DNA from: Paucibacter sp. B2R-40
Lineage (GTDB): Bacteria > Pseudomonadota > Gammaproteobacteria > Burkholderiales > Burkholderiaceae_C
Length of the DNA stretch: 64,000 bases
Direction of reading: 5' to 3'
Assembly: GCF_025717555.1 (NCBI RefSeq)
Contig: NZ_JAJIRP010000003.1
Span: 372,001-436,000 of the forward strand
How positions within the stretch are numbered: the first letter of the stretch is position 1; each line of letters begins with the position of its first letter. Of this stretch, positions 43,321-52,206 are shown one piece after another. The notes under the pieces are model-generated. The model was given only the letters and a program-made list of their open reading frames with translations, was not told where the DNA came from and did no database searches. The translations under genes and the position numbers were made by a program.

Positions 43321-45588
43321 ATGCGCCAAACCGCCCTTGCCTTCTTGCTGAGCTTGAGCACCATCGCCTGCTTTACCAGCCCCTGCCTGGCACAGGCAAA
43401 CGAAAAAATTCTCGAACCCAAACGTCCACGCATTGCCTTGGTGCTGTCGGGCGGCGGCGCTCGCGGCATAGCGCACATCGGTGTGCTCAAGGCGCTGCAA
43501 GAGCTGCGCGTGCCGGTCGATATGGTGGTAGGCACCAGCATGGGCGCGGTGGTCGGCGGCGCGTTCGCATCGGGCCAAAGTGTCGAGGAACTCGAGGCCT
43601 TTGTGCGCAGCGCCGACTGGGACGCCATTTTGTCGGACCGTGCGCCGCGCCGTGAGCTGAGCTTTCAGCGCCGCGAGGATGACCGTTTAGTGGCATCCAG
43701 AATTGATTTTGGCGTCGGACTCAAGGGCGTGACGCTGCCGCCCGCCGCAGCCGGCAACAGCGCGCTGGAGTTCACATTGACACGGCTGGCCCAGGGCGCC
43801 AAGAGCGAGCAAGGTCTGCAGCAGTTGCCGCTGCCCTTTCGAGCCCTCGCCACCGACTTGCTGGACGGCAAATTGGTCACCCTGAGCGATCAGCCCTTGT
43901 TCCTCGCCATGCGCGCCTCGATGGCGGTGCCGGGCTTGTTCTCGCCGGTGCGGGTCGACGGGCGCCTGGTGGTGGACGGCGGCCTGGTGCGCAACCTCGG
44001 CGTGGACGTGGCGCGCACCATGGGAGCGGACGTGATCATTGCCGTCAACGTCGGCTCACCGCTGCTGAGCGAGCAAGAACTGCTGAGCGCCCTGAGCGTG
44101 ACGGATCAGATGGTCAAGTTGCTGACCACGCAGAACGTCGAACACTCATTGGCCGAGTTGCGCCCCCAAGACGTGCTGATCACGCCCGCCATGGAGCAGA
44201 TCGGACTGACCGACTTCAGCCGCCGCGAACAGGCTTTGCAAAGCGGGCAACAGGCATCGCTGGCTGCATCCGCGCAACTCCAGGCACTGGCGCTCAGCGA
44301 GCTTGATTACCGCCGCCACGAGGACTCGCGCAGACGACCGGGTGCGGCCGCAACAAGCAGCGTCGCTGCGCTGCCCATGGGCCGACTGACCATAGACGGC
44401 ACAGGCTTCACCAACCCGGCCGCTTTGAAGCTCATGGTGGAAGCCCAAGGTTTGAAGCCCGGCCAGCCGGTCACGCATGCGCAAATCAATGAGGCCAGCG
44501 CAGCACTGCAAGGGCGTGGCGATTTTGACCGCATTGACACGCACGTGATCGACGACGCCGGCGTGCGCGATGTGCAAATGACCGTCAGCGAGGCCGCCTG
44601 GGCGCGCAGCCGCTTGCGCCTGGGTTTTGAAGTGGAAAGCGACTTTGGTCGCAACAACGCCTATGCCTTGACGCTGCTGCACAGCCTGGGCTGGATCAAC
44701 GCCTGGGGCGCCGAGCTGCGCACGCTGGCCCGCGTCGGTAGCGAGCGCGAGCTGGGCCTGAGCTTCAATCAACCGCTGGGCCCCGGCTCGGCCTGGTATC
44801 TGGAGCCGCAGTTCAACTACCGGGCTTACAACACCTATATGCCGCTGTTCTTCTCCGACCTGGCCTATCGCCGCAGCCGTGCGGGCTTGATGGCGGGCCG
44901 GCGGCTGGGCAATTGGGGCGATCTGCAACTGGGCTATAGCCACAGCAGCGAAACCTACAAAACCAGCGGCATCGGCGTCGCCTTCGGCTTCCCGGACAGC
45001 AACGAAGCCACCGTGGAATCCGGTCCGGAAGCGCGCTTCAGGATCGACACGCTGGACGCCCCGGCCTTCCCCGGTCGCGGCTATTTGCTAGACCTGCATG
45101 GCCGGCGACTGAGCAGCGGTGATCAAACGGGCGAAATGCCATTTGAGGCCCGCGCGATGGCGGCCTTCCAGATCAATAGCTGGGCCGGCCATTTGTATGC
45201 CGAATATGCCGAGGCCGCTGCCAAAAAGACCGATGCCGTGCCGCGACCACGCGGCAAGGTGGATAACCCGCTGGGCGGCTTTCTGCGCCTGTCGGGCAGC
45301 CGCCCGCCGCTGCCCAATGGCGCCAGCTCGCTGGCCTTTACACGCCTGGTGATGGCCAAGCAGTTGGCGCAAATGCCGGTCGGCCTGGGCGGCGCGGTGC
45401 GGGCAGGCTTTTCTTTGGAAGCCGGCAAATCGGCCAGCCTGGGGCGCCCACTGGGTGACGCCAAACTGCGCACAGCGGCCAGCGGTTTCTTGGCCGTTGA
45501 CACCCGCCTGGGTCCCTTCTACCTGGCCTATGGCGGCACGCGCGATGGCGACAGCACGGTCTACTTCTTCCTCGGGCCGCTGTGGTGA
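43321..45588 (+). CDS. Patatin-POTRA-barrel protein, PlpD-like type Vd autotransporter (copy A)
   Basis: 755 residues. A signal sequence ends near CLAQA. The patatin phospholipase domain has the oxyanion hole SGGGARG (residues 44-49), the nucleophile Ser73 in GTSMG and Asp219 in VVDGGLVRN, so all catalytic parts are intact. A POTRA-like region follows (about residues 360-420: MGRLTIDGTGFTNP, LQGRGDFDRIDTHV), then a 16-strand-type Omp85/surface-antigen barrel to the C-terminal VYFFLGPLW. This is the architecture of PlpD, a secreted lipase of type Vd. The start at 43321 begins the signal peptide; an upstream TTG at 43249 is open. Copy B at 48307 has the same layout. Confidence 0.9.
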   Translation: MRQTALAFLLSLSTIACFTSPCLAQANEKILEPKRPRIALVLSGGGARGIAHIGVLKALQELRVPVDMVVGTSMGAVVGGAFASGQSVEELEAFVRSADWDAILSDRAPRRELSFQRREDDRLVASRIDFGVGLKGVTLPPAAAGNSALEFTLTRLAQGAKSEQGLQQLPLPFRALATDLLDGKLVTLSDQPLFLAMRASMAVPGLFSPVRVDGRLVVDGGLVRNLGVDVARTMGADVIIAVNVGSPLLSEQELLSALSVTDQMVKLLTTQNVEHSLAELRPQDVLITPAMEQIGLTDFSRREQALQSGQQASLAASAQLQALALSELDYRRHEDSRRRPGAAATSSVAALPMGRLTIDGTGFTNPAALKLMVEAQGLKPGQPVTHAQINEASAALQGRGDFDRIDTHVIDDAGVRDVQMTVSEAAWARSRLRLGFEVESDFGRNNAYALTLLHSLGWINAWGAELRTLARVGSERELGLSFNQPLGPGSAWYLEPQFNYRAYNTYMPLFFSDLAYRRSRAGLMAGRRLGNWGDLQLGYSHSSETYKTSGIGVAFGFPDSNEATVESGPEARFRIDTLDAPAFPGRGYLLDLHGRRLSSGDQTGEMPFEARAMAAFQINSWAGHLYAEYAEAAAKKTDAVPRPRGKVDNPLGGFLRLSGSRPPLPNGASSLAFTRLVMAKQLAQMPVGLGGAVRAGFSLEAGKSASLGRPLGDAKLRTAASGFLAVDTRLGPFYLAYGGTRDGDSTVYFFLGPLW

Positions 45589-45726
45589 AAGCGCCAAAGT
45601 AGCAAATTTCGAACCCGAGAGCAGCAAAAGCCGGCACCGGCGACGGCGCATTTGGCAAAGCAAGCACAGCGACCCGACACTCAGGCGCGGCCGGGCGCGG
45701 CCCGCGATTAGCGGATCTCAAACACC

Positions 45727-46620
45727 ATGCAAACTTCAAACTTCATTCCTCGAATCACCACTTTCTTGGCGGCGCTAAGTCTTTGCGCCTGCGGAGGAGG
45801 AGGCGCCGGCAATGAAGGCAGCGACGGCAATTTGCCCGACGCGCAAGACTTCAACCGGGTCAACAACTACAACTACGCCTATGTCTACGCCTTGGGCGAA
45901 GGCGCCTACCGACGCTTCGGTGAGGTCAACGTTTTGCGCAAGCTCGCGGTCCAAACCATGCTGAACAAAGCCAGTCTAAGCGGCGACTACCGCTGTGGTC
46001 TGGGCGGCTCGCTGCGCATGGATGTCGTCGGCAAGACCTATAGCTTCAGCTTCAACAACTGCGATGTCGGCAGCATGTTCGTGTCGTCCGGCCAACTCAT
46101 CCTCGATGTCAACGACCAGGTCATCGTGCCCGGTCAAGCACCGGTCGAATATGGCGTCAACATCAAGACCCTCAGCTACCGGGCCGACAGCACCGCGCAA
46201 CTGCTGCAGGTGATGGATGCCAGCGTGGGCGAGCGCTTCATCAGCGGCGGCAAGACCCTGGACGTGGCCTACTTTTTCTTTGTCAGCCAGAACGACAAGA
46301 AGCAGCGCTATGCGGGCAGTGTCACCAAAGTACCGGGCGCTGAGGCTGAAACGCCAAGCTGGATTGCCATCCATACCGACGTGGACAAAGCGACCGGCGC
46401 CGTCAACTACGCAAAGACACTCGATGTGCGCGCCGAACTGGGCGACACGCGTTTGATCGTCACCGGCCGCGGCGACAAATCCTCGGTCACCGGCACCAAG
46501 CTGGCGCCGACCGGCCAGAGCATCAAACTCGAAGTGCGAGCCTACGGCTCCGACACCCCGACGCTTGAAAAAATCATCTCCGCAAACGACTTGCAAGAGT
46601 TGGTCTGGCGCGCGCTCTGA
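45727..46620 (+). CDS. Lipoprotein of unknown function (paralogue A)
   Basis: 297 residues with a lipobox at ALSLCACGG, so a lipid-anchored mature protein starting in a Gly-rich linker. The body is beta-rich and has a Cys pair spaced C-x21-C (CGLGGSL ... NNC). It ends with GRGDKSSVTGTKL and TLEKIISANDLQELVWRAL. I do not recognise a named family. The next gene shares the Cys spacing, GGSL, the RGD-x-SS-x-T element and the C-terminal block, so the two are diverged tandem duplicates. It lies 138 bp downstream of patatin copy A on the same strand. Confidence 0.75.
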   Translation: MQTSNFIPRITTFLAALSLCACGGGGAGNEGSDGNLPDAQDFNRVNNYNYAYVYALGEGAYRRFGEVNVLRKLAVQTMLNKASLSGDYRCGLGGSLRMDVVGKTYSFSFNNCDVGSMFVSSGQLILDVNDQVIVPGQAPVEYGVNIKTLSYRADSTAQLLQVMDASVGERFISGGKTLDVAYFFFVSQNDKKQRYAGSVTKVPGAEAETPSWIAIHTDVDKATGAVNYAKTLDVRAELGDTRLIVTGRGDKSSVTGTKLAPTGQSIKLEVRAYGSDTPTLEKIISANDLQELVWRAL

Positions 46621-46793
46621 CACCGCTGGCTTGCACAGGCAAGTAGCAAGTTAGGCCCCCTGAGGGTGCAAATTTCGCTACCTCTGAGGGCCTGCTGGCA
46701 AGGGCTCGCGAACTGCGCAACACTGCAGCGCGTCCACCCAAACCACCACCCCTACAGGCCCCTACCGGAGCCTAAAGATCGGAGAGACTTGCG

Positions 46794-47609
46794 ATGAAAG
46801 CGACCCTGAAATCCATTTCCGGCCTGCTGTGCCTGAGCGCCACCACACTCATCTTGAGCGCCTGCGGCAGCGGCAGCGACCCGGAGCCAAAGCCGGAGCC
46901 CAAAACCGCGTCGATCAACAGCGCCAACTACAGCGACGTCTTGGGGATCGCTGCGGGCAGTACGGACCAGAGCGAGGGTTTGATGAGGGCCGGTCTGGCT
47001 CCCATTGCCGTCGGCTTCACGCAAACCCAGTCGGGCAGCTTGGCCTGTGTCGATGGCGGCAGCCTGGAATTGAACATTGCTGACAAGCTGCGGACCTACA
47101 CGGCCGTGAATTGCAAGACCGGACCGGTCTTCATTGCCTCGGGCACGTTGACCGAAAGCGTTGACAGCCCCGACGGCCTGAGCCGTAGCGTCAAGATCAA
47201 GGATCTGAACCTGCGCACCAGCGACACCGAGCTGACCATGCTGAAGGTCAACGGCGACCTGAAGGTCGTCGCCAAGGCCGATGGCACACCGGTGAGCGCC
47301 GCGATCGACCTCAGCGTGACCCGCGCTACCCGCACCGACGCTTTTGCGCTTACGCTGGACGCCAGCGGCAATCTTTTGGTCGTGATCGACACCTCACGCT
47401 TCCCTCAAAAACTGGTGATCACAGGCGACGCCAAGACCAATAGCGTCAAGATCAGCAGTCGCGGCGACGGCTCCTCGCTGACGGCGATTGAAAGCGCCGA
47501 CGGTAAAACCTACACCTTGGAGCTGCGCGAACCCGGCAACGCCACGCCGGTCTTGACCAAGACCATCAGCGCGGCCGAGTTGGAGGCCTTGGTAAAGAAA
47601 ACCTTGTAA
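46794..47609 (+). CDS. Lipoprotein of unknown function (paralogue B)
   Basis: 271 residues with lipobox LILSACGSGS, then a Pro/Glu/Lys linker (DPEPKPEPK). The beta-rich body holds the Cys pair C-x21-C (CVDGGSL ... VNC), exactly the spacing of the upstream lipoprotein, followed by SGTL. SRGDGSSLTAIES and VLTKTISAAELEALVKKTL correspond to the C-terminal blocks of the paralogue. No function is known to me. GGAGAGACTTGCG lies before the ATG. A strong terminator follows, shared with the convergent ispF. Confidence 0.75.
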   Translation: MKATLKSISGLLCLSATTLILSACGSGSDPEPKPEPKTASINSANYSDVLGIAAGSTDQSEGLMRAGLAPIAVGFTQTQSGSLACVDGGSLELNIADKLRTYTAVNCKTGPVFIASGTLTESVDSPDGLSRSVKIKDLNLRTSDTELTMLKVNGDLKVVAKADGTPVSAAIDLSVTRATRTDAFALTLDASGNLLVVIDTSRFPQKLVITGDAKTNSVKISSRGDGSSLTAIESADGKTYTLELREPGNATPVLTKTISAAELEALVKKTL

Positions 47610-47628
47610 ACATCACCAGCGGCATCTG

Positions 47629-47671
47629 AAAAGGGCCCCTGCAGCGCAAAATGTGCGGCAGGGGCCTTTTC
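47629..47671. terminator. Bidirectional terminator between lipoprotein B gene and ispF
   Basis: GAAAAGGGCCCCTGC and GCAGGGGCCTTTTC form a long stem around a loop of about 14 bases with A and T runs on each side (one bulge in the GC part). Confidence 0.85.
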
Positions 47672-47684
47672 AATGCAGCGACGC

Positions 47685-48200
47685 TCAGCCCTTGGCCAGC
47701 AAGCACACCGCCTGCGCTTCGATGGCCTGGCCCTCGCCGACCGGACCCATCTTCTCGGCCGTTTTGGCCTTGACATTGATCTGCCCGATCTCCAGGCCTA
47801 ACACTTCGGCCAAGCGGGTGCGCATCGAGGGGATATGTGGCGCCATCTTGGGCGCTTGCGCCTTGATGGTACTGTCAATGTTGACGATCTGCCAGCCCTC
47901 CAGGCGCACGCGCCGGTAGGCCTCGGCCAGCAAAACCATTGAATCAGCGCCCTTGAACTCGGCCGCCGTGTCGGGGAATAGCTTGCCGATATCGCCCAGC
48001 GCCGCCGCACCCAGCAGCGCGTCGGTGATCGCATGCGCGAGCGCATCAGCGTCCGAATGACCCAGCAAGCCGTGGCTGTGCGGAATGGTGATCCCGCCCA
48101 GCACCAGCGGCCGGCCCAACACCAGGGCATGGGTGTCCCAGCCTTCTCCAATGCGGATCGAGATGGGGGATGGGATCGGGAGGATTTGAGTTGGTTTCAT
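47685..48200 (-). CDS. ispF: 2-C-methyl-D-erythritol 2,4-cyclodiphosphate synthase
   Basis: 171 residues. It forms the cyclic diphosphate in the MEP isoprenoid pathway. The metal site Asp and His are in [13 protein letters not shown], and [35 protein letters not shown] and [11 protein letters not shown] are family motifs. The first motif reads GEGWDTH where GHGFDVH is usual, but the ligands Asp and His are kept. The start MKPTQILP is chosen over the upstream TTG-open frame. In most relatives it directly follows ispD; here 3.2 kb separates them. Confidence 0.94.
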   Translation of the reverse strand: MKPTQILPIPSPISIRIGEGWDTHALVLGRPLVLGGITIPHSHGLLGHSDADALAHAITDALLGAAALGDIGKLFPDTAAEFKGADSMVLLAEAYRRVRLEGWQIVNIDSTIKAQAPKMAPHIPSMRTRLAEVLGLEIGQINVKAKTAEKMGPVGEGQAIEAQAVCLLAKG

Positions 48201-48306
48201 GGTTTGCAAGCAAGTCCGGCGGTAAGCGTAGGTCAAAATCGCCGCGAGCTTAGCGCGGATTCAACTAAAGCTGAGCTACGCTCGCGGCCTTGCCGATCTG
48301 CTGACC

Positions 48307-50595
48307 ATGCTTGCACTCATTTTTCAAACACGCCCCGGGTCTCCCACAAGTTCGGCGCGCCGAACCGTTCTTCAATTTGTCGCGGCGGCACTGACGCTGG
48401 GGGCCGGCGCTGGCTTTGCTCAAGAACAAGCGCCCGCCACGACTGAACAAGCGCTCAAACGGCCCAAGATCGGCCTGGTGTTGTCCGGCGGCGGCGTACG
48501 CGGCTTGGCCCATATCGGCGTGCTGCGCGTGCTGCATGAGTTGCATGTGCCGGTGGATGTGGTGGTGGGCACCAGCATGGGCGCGGTGGTGGGCGGTGCC
48601 TTTGCGTCAGGGCGCAGCATTGAGGAGTTGGAAGACTTTGTTCGCGCCACCGACTGGCCGGCCATTTTGGCCGACCGCCCGCCCCGCCAATCCTTGAGTT
48701 TTCGCCGCCGCGAGGAAGACCAGTTGCTGCCTTCGCGCATCGAGCTGGGCCTGCACCGCGCCACCGGCGTCAGCCTGCCGCCCTCGGCTGCGGGCAATAG
48801 CGCGCTGGAGTTCGCACTTGAGCGCCTGGTGCGGCCCGCGCAGGCCGAGGCGCCAATCAGTCAGCTGAGCCTGCCCTTTCGCGCCGTGGCCACCGACTTG
48901 CTCAGCGGCGACATGCTCGAGATGATTGACACGCCGCTATTCTTGGCCATGCGTGCCTCGATGGCGGTGCCGGGCGTCTTCACCCCGGTGCGCATCAATG
49001 GCCGGGCGGTCGTGGACGGCGGCTTGGTGCGCAATTTGCCGGTCGACATCGCCCGCAAAATGGGCGCCGACATCATCATCGCGGTCAATGTAGGCTCACC
49101 GTTACTGGAGGAGCGCGAGATCAACAGCGCGGTCGGCGTGGCCAACCAGATGCTGCAAATTCTGACCAATCAGAACGTGGCACATTCCTTGCGGGACTTG
49201 CGCTCCAACGACGTGCTGATCGACCCCGATCTGGGCAATATCGCATTCATGGACTTTAGCCGCCATCAAGAGGCGATCGCATCCGGCCAGCGCGCCGCTT
49301 TTGCATCGCACGAGCGGCTGCGCGAATTGGCGCTCAAAGCCGAGGACTACGCCGCTTTAGAAGCCAATCGGCAACAAGCGGGTGAATTGGCCAGCCATAT
49401 CAGCCGCCTGCCCTTGGCCAGCCTGGAGATTCGCGGCACGCAACGCAGCAACCCGGCTGCCTTGAAGGCCGAGATCGACTTGCCGCTGGGCGAGCCGGTC
49501 AGCGTTGGCGACATTCAAAAAGCCAGCGCGCAACTCTACGGCCGCGGCGACTTCGAGCGTATCGACACGCAGATCAGCGACGAAAAAGGCCAACGCCAGG
49601 TCACCCTCAACGTCAGCGAGGCCGATTGGGCCAGCAGCCGTCTCAGAGTCGGCCTGGAGCTTTACAGCGACTTTGATGACGCCAATCGATTCACGGTGCG
49701 GCTGATGCATGTCTGGACCTGGCTCAACCCCTGGGGGGCCGAGCTGCGCACCAATGCCAGCATCGGCGACAAGCGCTGGCTGGGCACGGAGTTGTTTCAA
49801 CCCTTGGGCGCCGGCTCACCCTGGTTCTTGAGCACCGAAGCGCATTACCGGGCAGGCAGCATTGACCAATACAGCAGCCTGGGTTTGCGTACCGCTAGGC
49901 TGAGCGCCAATGGTGCGGAAGTCTCGCTCGCCTTGGGTCGGCAACTCTCCAATTGGGGCGATGTGCGCCTTGGCGTGGGCAAGCTGCGGGAAAGCGCCAG
50001 ACTGACGATTCCCGAGCCTCAGAATGCCGAGCAGCTGAGCGGCTACTACTCGCATCGATTCATGGAAATCCGGACCGACACCTTGGACTCCCTGGCCTTC
50101 CCGACCCGGGGCCTGCTGTTCGGCCTCAGCTTGGAAGAATACCGAAACCGCAACAAGGAGTCAGTAGGCAAGGTGGAGTTGCGCGGTCTGAGCGCCTTCC
50201 GCTGGGGTCAATGGGCCGGCCATGTGTATGGCGAAGTGGCCTCCTCCTCGATCGGCACGACCGGAGATTTGGGTGGCTTCTTACGCCTCTCCGGCTCGCC
50301 GCAAGGCTCTTTGAACGGCCGGGCCGTGGCGATGACGCGCCTGGTGATGGCGCGCAATATTGCGCAAATGCCGGTCGGTTTGGGCGGCGCCATACGTGCC
50401 GGTTTCTCGCTGGAAGCCGGATCAATCTTGCGCGCCAGCGACAACAGCTTGTTCGCATTTGCCTTGCCCGAATCAAAGCTGGCCGGCAGCGGCTTTCTGT
50501 CCTTGGACACCCGCTTTGGCCCCTTCTACCTAGCGGCGGGCAGCACCTACCAGGGCAGATCTTCGCTGTATCTGTTCCTCGGGCCGATCTGGTAA
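48307..50595 (+). CDS. Patatin-POTRA-barrel protein, PlpD-like type Vd autotransporter (copy B)
   Basis: 762 residues. The signal sequence ends near GAGFAQ. Catalytic parts are intact: GGGVRG at 61-66, Ser90 in GTSMG, Asp237 in VVDGGLVRN. POTRA-like (LASLEIRGTQRSNP, LYGRGDFERIDTQI) and barrel regions follow, ending LYLFLGPIW. It is closely related to copy A at 43321: whole blocks such as LFLAMRASMAVPG and QMPVGLGGA[VI]RAGFSLEAG are shared. The two copies are not adjacent but are separated by two lipoprotein genes and ispF. The gene lies divergent to ispF and ends 16 bp before the convergent XRE regulator gene. Confidence 0.9.
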   Translation: MLALIFQTRPGSPTSSARRTVLQFVAAALTLGAGAGFAQEQAPATTEQALKRPKIGLVLSGGGVRGLAHIGVLRVLHELHVPVDVVVGTSMGAVVGGAFASGRSIEELEDFVRATDWPAILADRPPRQSLSFRRREEDQLLPSRIELGLHRATGVSLPPSAAGNSALEFALERLVRPAQAEAPISQLSLPFRAVATDLLSGDMLEMIDTPLFLAMRASMAVPGVFTPVRINGRAVVDGGLVRNLPVDIARKMGADIIIAVNVGSPLLEEREINSAVGVANQMLQILTNQNVAHSLRDLRSNDVLIDPDLGNIAFMDFSRHQEAIASGQRAAFASHERLRELALKAEDYAALEANRQQAGELASHISRLPLASLEIRGTQRSNPAALKAEIDLPLGEPVSVGDIQKASAQLYGRGDFERIDTQISDEKGQRQVTLNVSEADWASSRLRVGLELYSDFDDANRFTVRLMHVWTWLNPWGAELRTNASIGDKRWLGTELFQPLGAGSPWFLSTEAHYRAGSIDQYSSLGLRTARLSANGAEVSLALGRQLSNWGDVRLGVGKLRESARLTIPEPQNAEQLSGYYSHRFMEIRTDTLDSLAFPTRGLLFGLSLEEYRNRNKESVGKVELRGLSAFRWGQWAGHVYGEVASSSIGTTGDLGGFLRLSGSPQGSLNGRAVAMTRLVMARNIAQMPVGLGGAIRAGFSLEAGSILRASDNSLFAFALPESKLAGSGFLSLDTRFGPFYLAAGSTYQGRSSLYLFLGPIW

Positions 50596-50611
50596 CTGAT
50601 GCGCTCTTGTT

Positions 50612-51352
50612 CTAATCCGCGCTCCGCCGCATCGCGGTGAACTGCGCAAACTCCCAGGAGCGCAGGCCCAGCAGCAGCGTGAAGCCGTCGCGCTCGCTGG
50701 CCTGCAGGCGCTGATCGTCTTGGTGCAGGCGCGCCAACTCGGCCGCGAGTTGGCGAATCTTTTGCACCAACTCTTGCGCACTCGGGTTGGACAGCCGCCC
50801 ATGCACGCACAGCAAGGCCTCGCCGGCGCCATCAAAGCGTCCGCCGAAGTAATCATCCACCACATGCTTGCGGAAGAACTGCTGCACCGGCCCGTCCGCG
50901 ATCCAGCGAAACGCGATCGAGACCCGCATGCGGTAGCGATTCATCGCCTTGAGCTCGATCAGCTCCAGCCGGTCGAGCTTGACCAGATAGCCGATGCATT
51001 CGGTCTCGCTGATCGCGTAGACCTCGATGATCTGCGCCAAGGTCCAGTGGCCCAGGCAGCAGATCGCCACCAGCAGCAGCTTGGGGTCACGCACCAATGA
51101 GCGCTCTTGATCGAGCGTCAGCGTGTCGGCATGCGGCGCGCAATCAGCCGCCTGGCGCAAGACATCTTCCATCGCCACACCGACCGCCTTGCAGATCTGC
51201 TCCAGCCGGCTCAGGCTCATATCGCCCTGCGAAAACACCCGCTTGACGCTGGACTCGCTCATGCCCAATCGCAGCGCCAGCTGCTTGTAGGTCATGTCTG
51301 CAGCTCGCATTTCGCTGCGCAGCACTTGGATCAAAACTTCTGGACTACTCAT
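50612..51352 (-). CDS. XRE family helix-turn-helix regulator with C-terminal sensor-like domain
   Basis: 246 residues. The N-terminal HTH covers about residues 18-62 (MTYKQLALRLGMSESSVKRV, SRLEQICKAVGV). The C-terminal 170 residues are largely helical with LLLVAICCLGHWTLAQIIEVY, which recalls a winged or ligand-binding fold; I do not recognise a named domain. Proteins of this layout are frequent in Burkholderiales. It sits convergent with patatin copy B and upstream of ispD's 3' end; its target genes are unknown. Confidence 0.82.
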   Translation of the reverse strand: MSSPEVLIQVLRSEMRAADMTYKQLALRLGMSESSVKRVFSQGDMSLSRLEQICKAVGVAMEDVLRQAADCAPHADTLTLDQERSLVRDPKLLLVAICCLGHWTLAQIIEVYAISETECIGYLVKLDRLELIELKAMNRYRMRVSIAFRWIADGPVQQFFRKHVVDDYFGGRFDGAGEALLCVHGRLSNPSAQELVQKIRQLAAELARLHQDDQRLQASERDGFTLLLGLRSWEFAQFTAMRRSAD

Positions 51353-51444
51353 ACGCCCTCCCAGGCTCGGCTTATTTGGTGGCGAATATTAATACCAAAC
51401 ATGAAAAACCACCCAAGGAGTTCTATAAATTGATAAACCAACCC

Positions 51445-52167
51445 TCAAGACCTCGTGCTGAGCAAGCGCTCGGCTAAAGCGAAGTCCTCGGGCCAAGTGA
51501 CCTTGAAGTTCTCGATCGAGCATGGCACCAACAAGGGGCTGTGACCCAAGGCTTCAACCGCACTGGCCTCGTCGGTGATGGATTCGCCGGCATGCGCCAG
51601 CGCCGGCATCAAGAGACCGAGGCGAAACATCTGCGGCGTTTGCGCCGCCCATTTCTCGGCGCGGGGAATGGTGGCCGCCACCCGGCCCTGGCTCGATGCC
51701 TTCAAGGTATCGGCCAAGGGCTGAGCCAGCAAACCGCCCACTTCATCGGCGTCGCAGGCCGCGATCAAACGCTCGACCCATTCGGGGCGCAGCAGGCAGC
51801 GCGCCGCGTCATGCACCAACACCCAGTCATGCGGCTGGGCGCCGCGCGCCAGCAGTTCACGCAAGCCATTGGCGACGGTCTCGGCCCGGCTGGCACCGCC
51901 GCAACGCGCCAACCAGCAGGTATCGCCCTTGAATTCCGGCAGCGCCGCTTCGAACACATCGTCATCCGGCGCCAGCACCACCAGCGTGGCGGCAAGACCT
52001 GGCACCTGCGCCAAGGCGCTCAAGGTATGCGCCATCATCGGCCGACCGGCCAGCGCCACATATTGTTTGGGGCCCTCGGCGCCCGAGCGGCTGCCGATGC
52101 CGGCGGCCGGCACCAAGGCATAACAGCGTGGCTGCACGCCCACCGTGTAGTTGTTCTGACTCATCAT
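51445..52167 (-). CDS. ispD: 2-C-methyl-D-erythritol 4-phosphate cytidylyltransferase
   Basis: 240 residues. It couples MEP with CTP in the MEP isoprenoid pathway. The CTP-binding loop ALVPAAGIGSRSGAEGPKQY, the HTLSALAQV part, GGASRAETVANGL, VHDAARCLLRPEW and the C-terminal TWPEDFALAERLL are family motifs. It is back to back with the rlmN-like gene (40 bp apart). Unlike in many relatives it is not followed by ispF. Confidence 0.94.
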   Translation of the reverse strand: MMSQNNYTVGVQPRCYALVPAAGIGSRSGAEGPKQYVALAGRPMMAHTLSALAQVPGLAATLVVLAPDDDVFEAALPEFKGDTCWLARCGGASRAETVANGLRELLARGAQPHDWVLVHDAARCLLRPEWVERLIAACDADEVGGLLAQPLADTLKASSQGRVAATIPRAEKWAAQTPQMFRLGLLMPALAHAGESITDEASAVEALGHSPLLVPCSIENFKVTWPEDFALAERLLSTRS

Positions 52168-52206
52168 CGTTTCATTCTAGGGTCGCGCTCTAAAATGCCC
52201 GGCTCC

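Noticed and set aside
51541-52206. A long plus-strand extension in frame with the rlmN-like gene
   Set aside because: It is the antisense of ispD, whose protein is clearly recognisable. The radical SAM protein begins at 52207 (or 52195).
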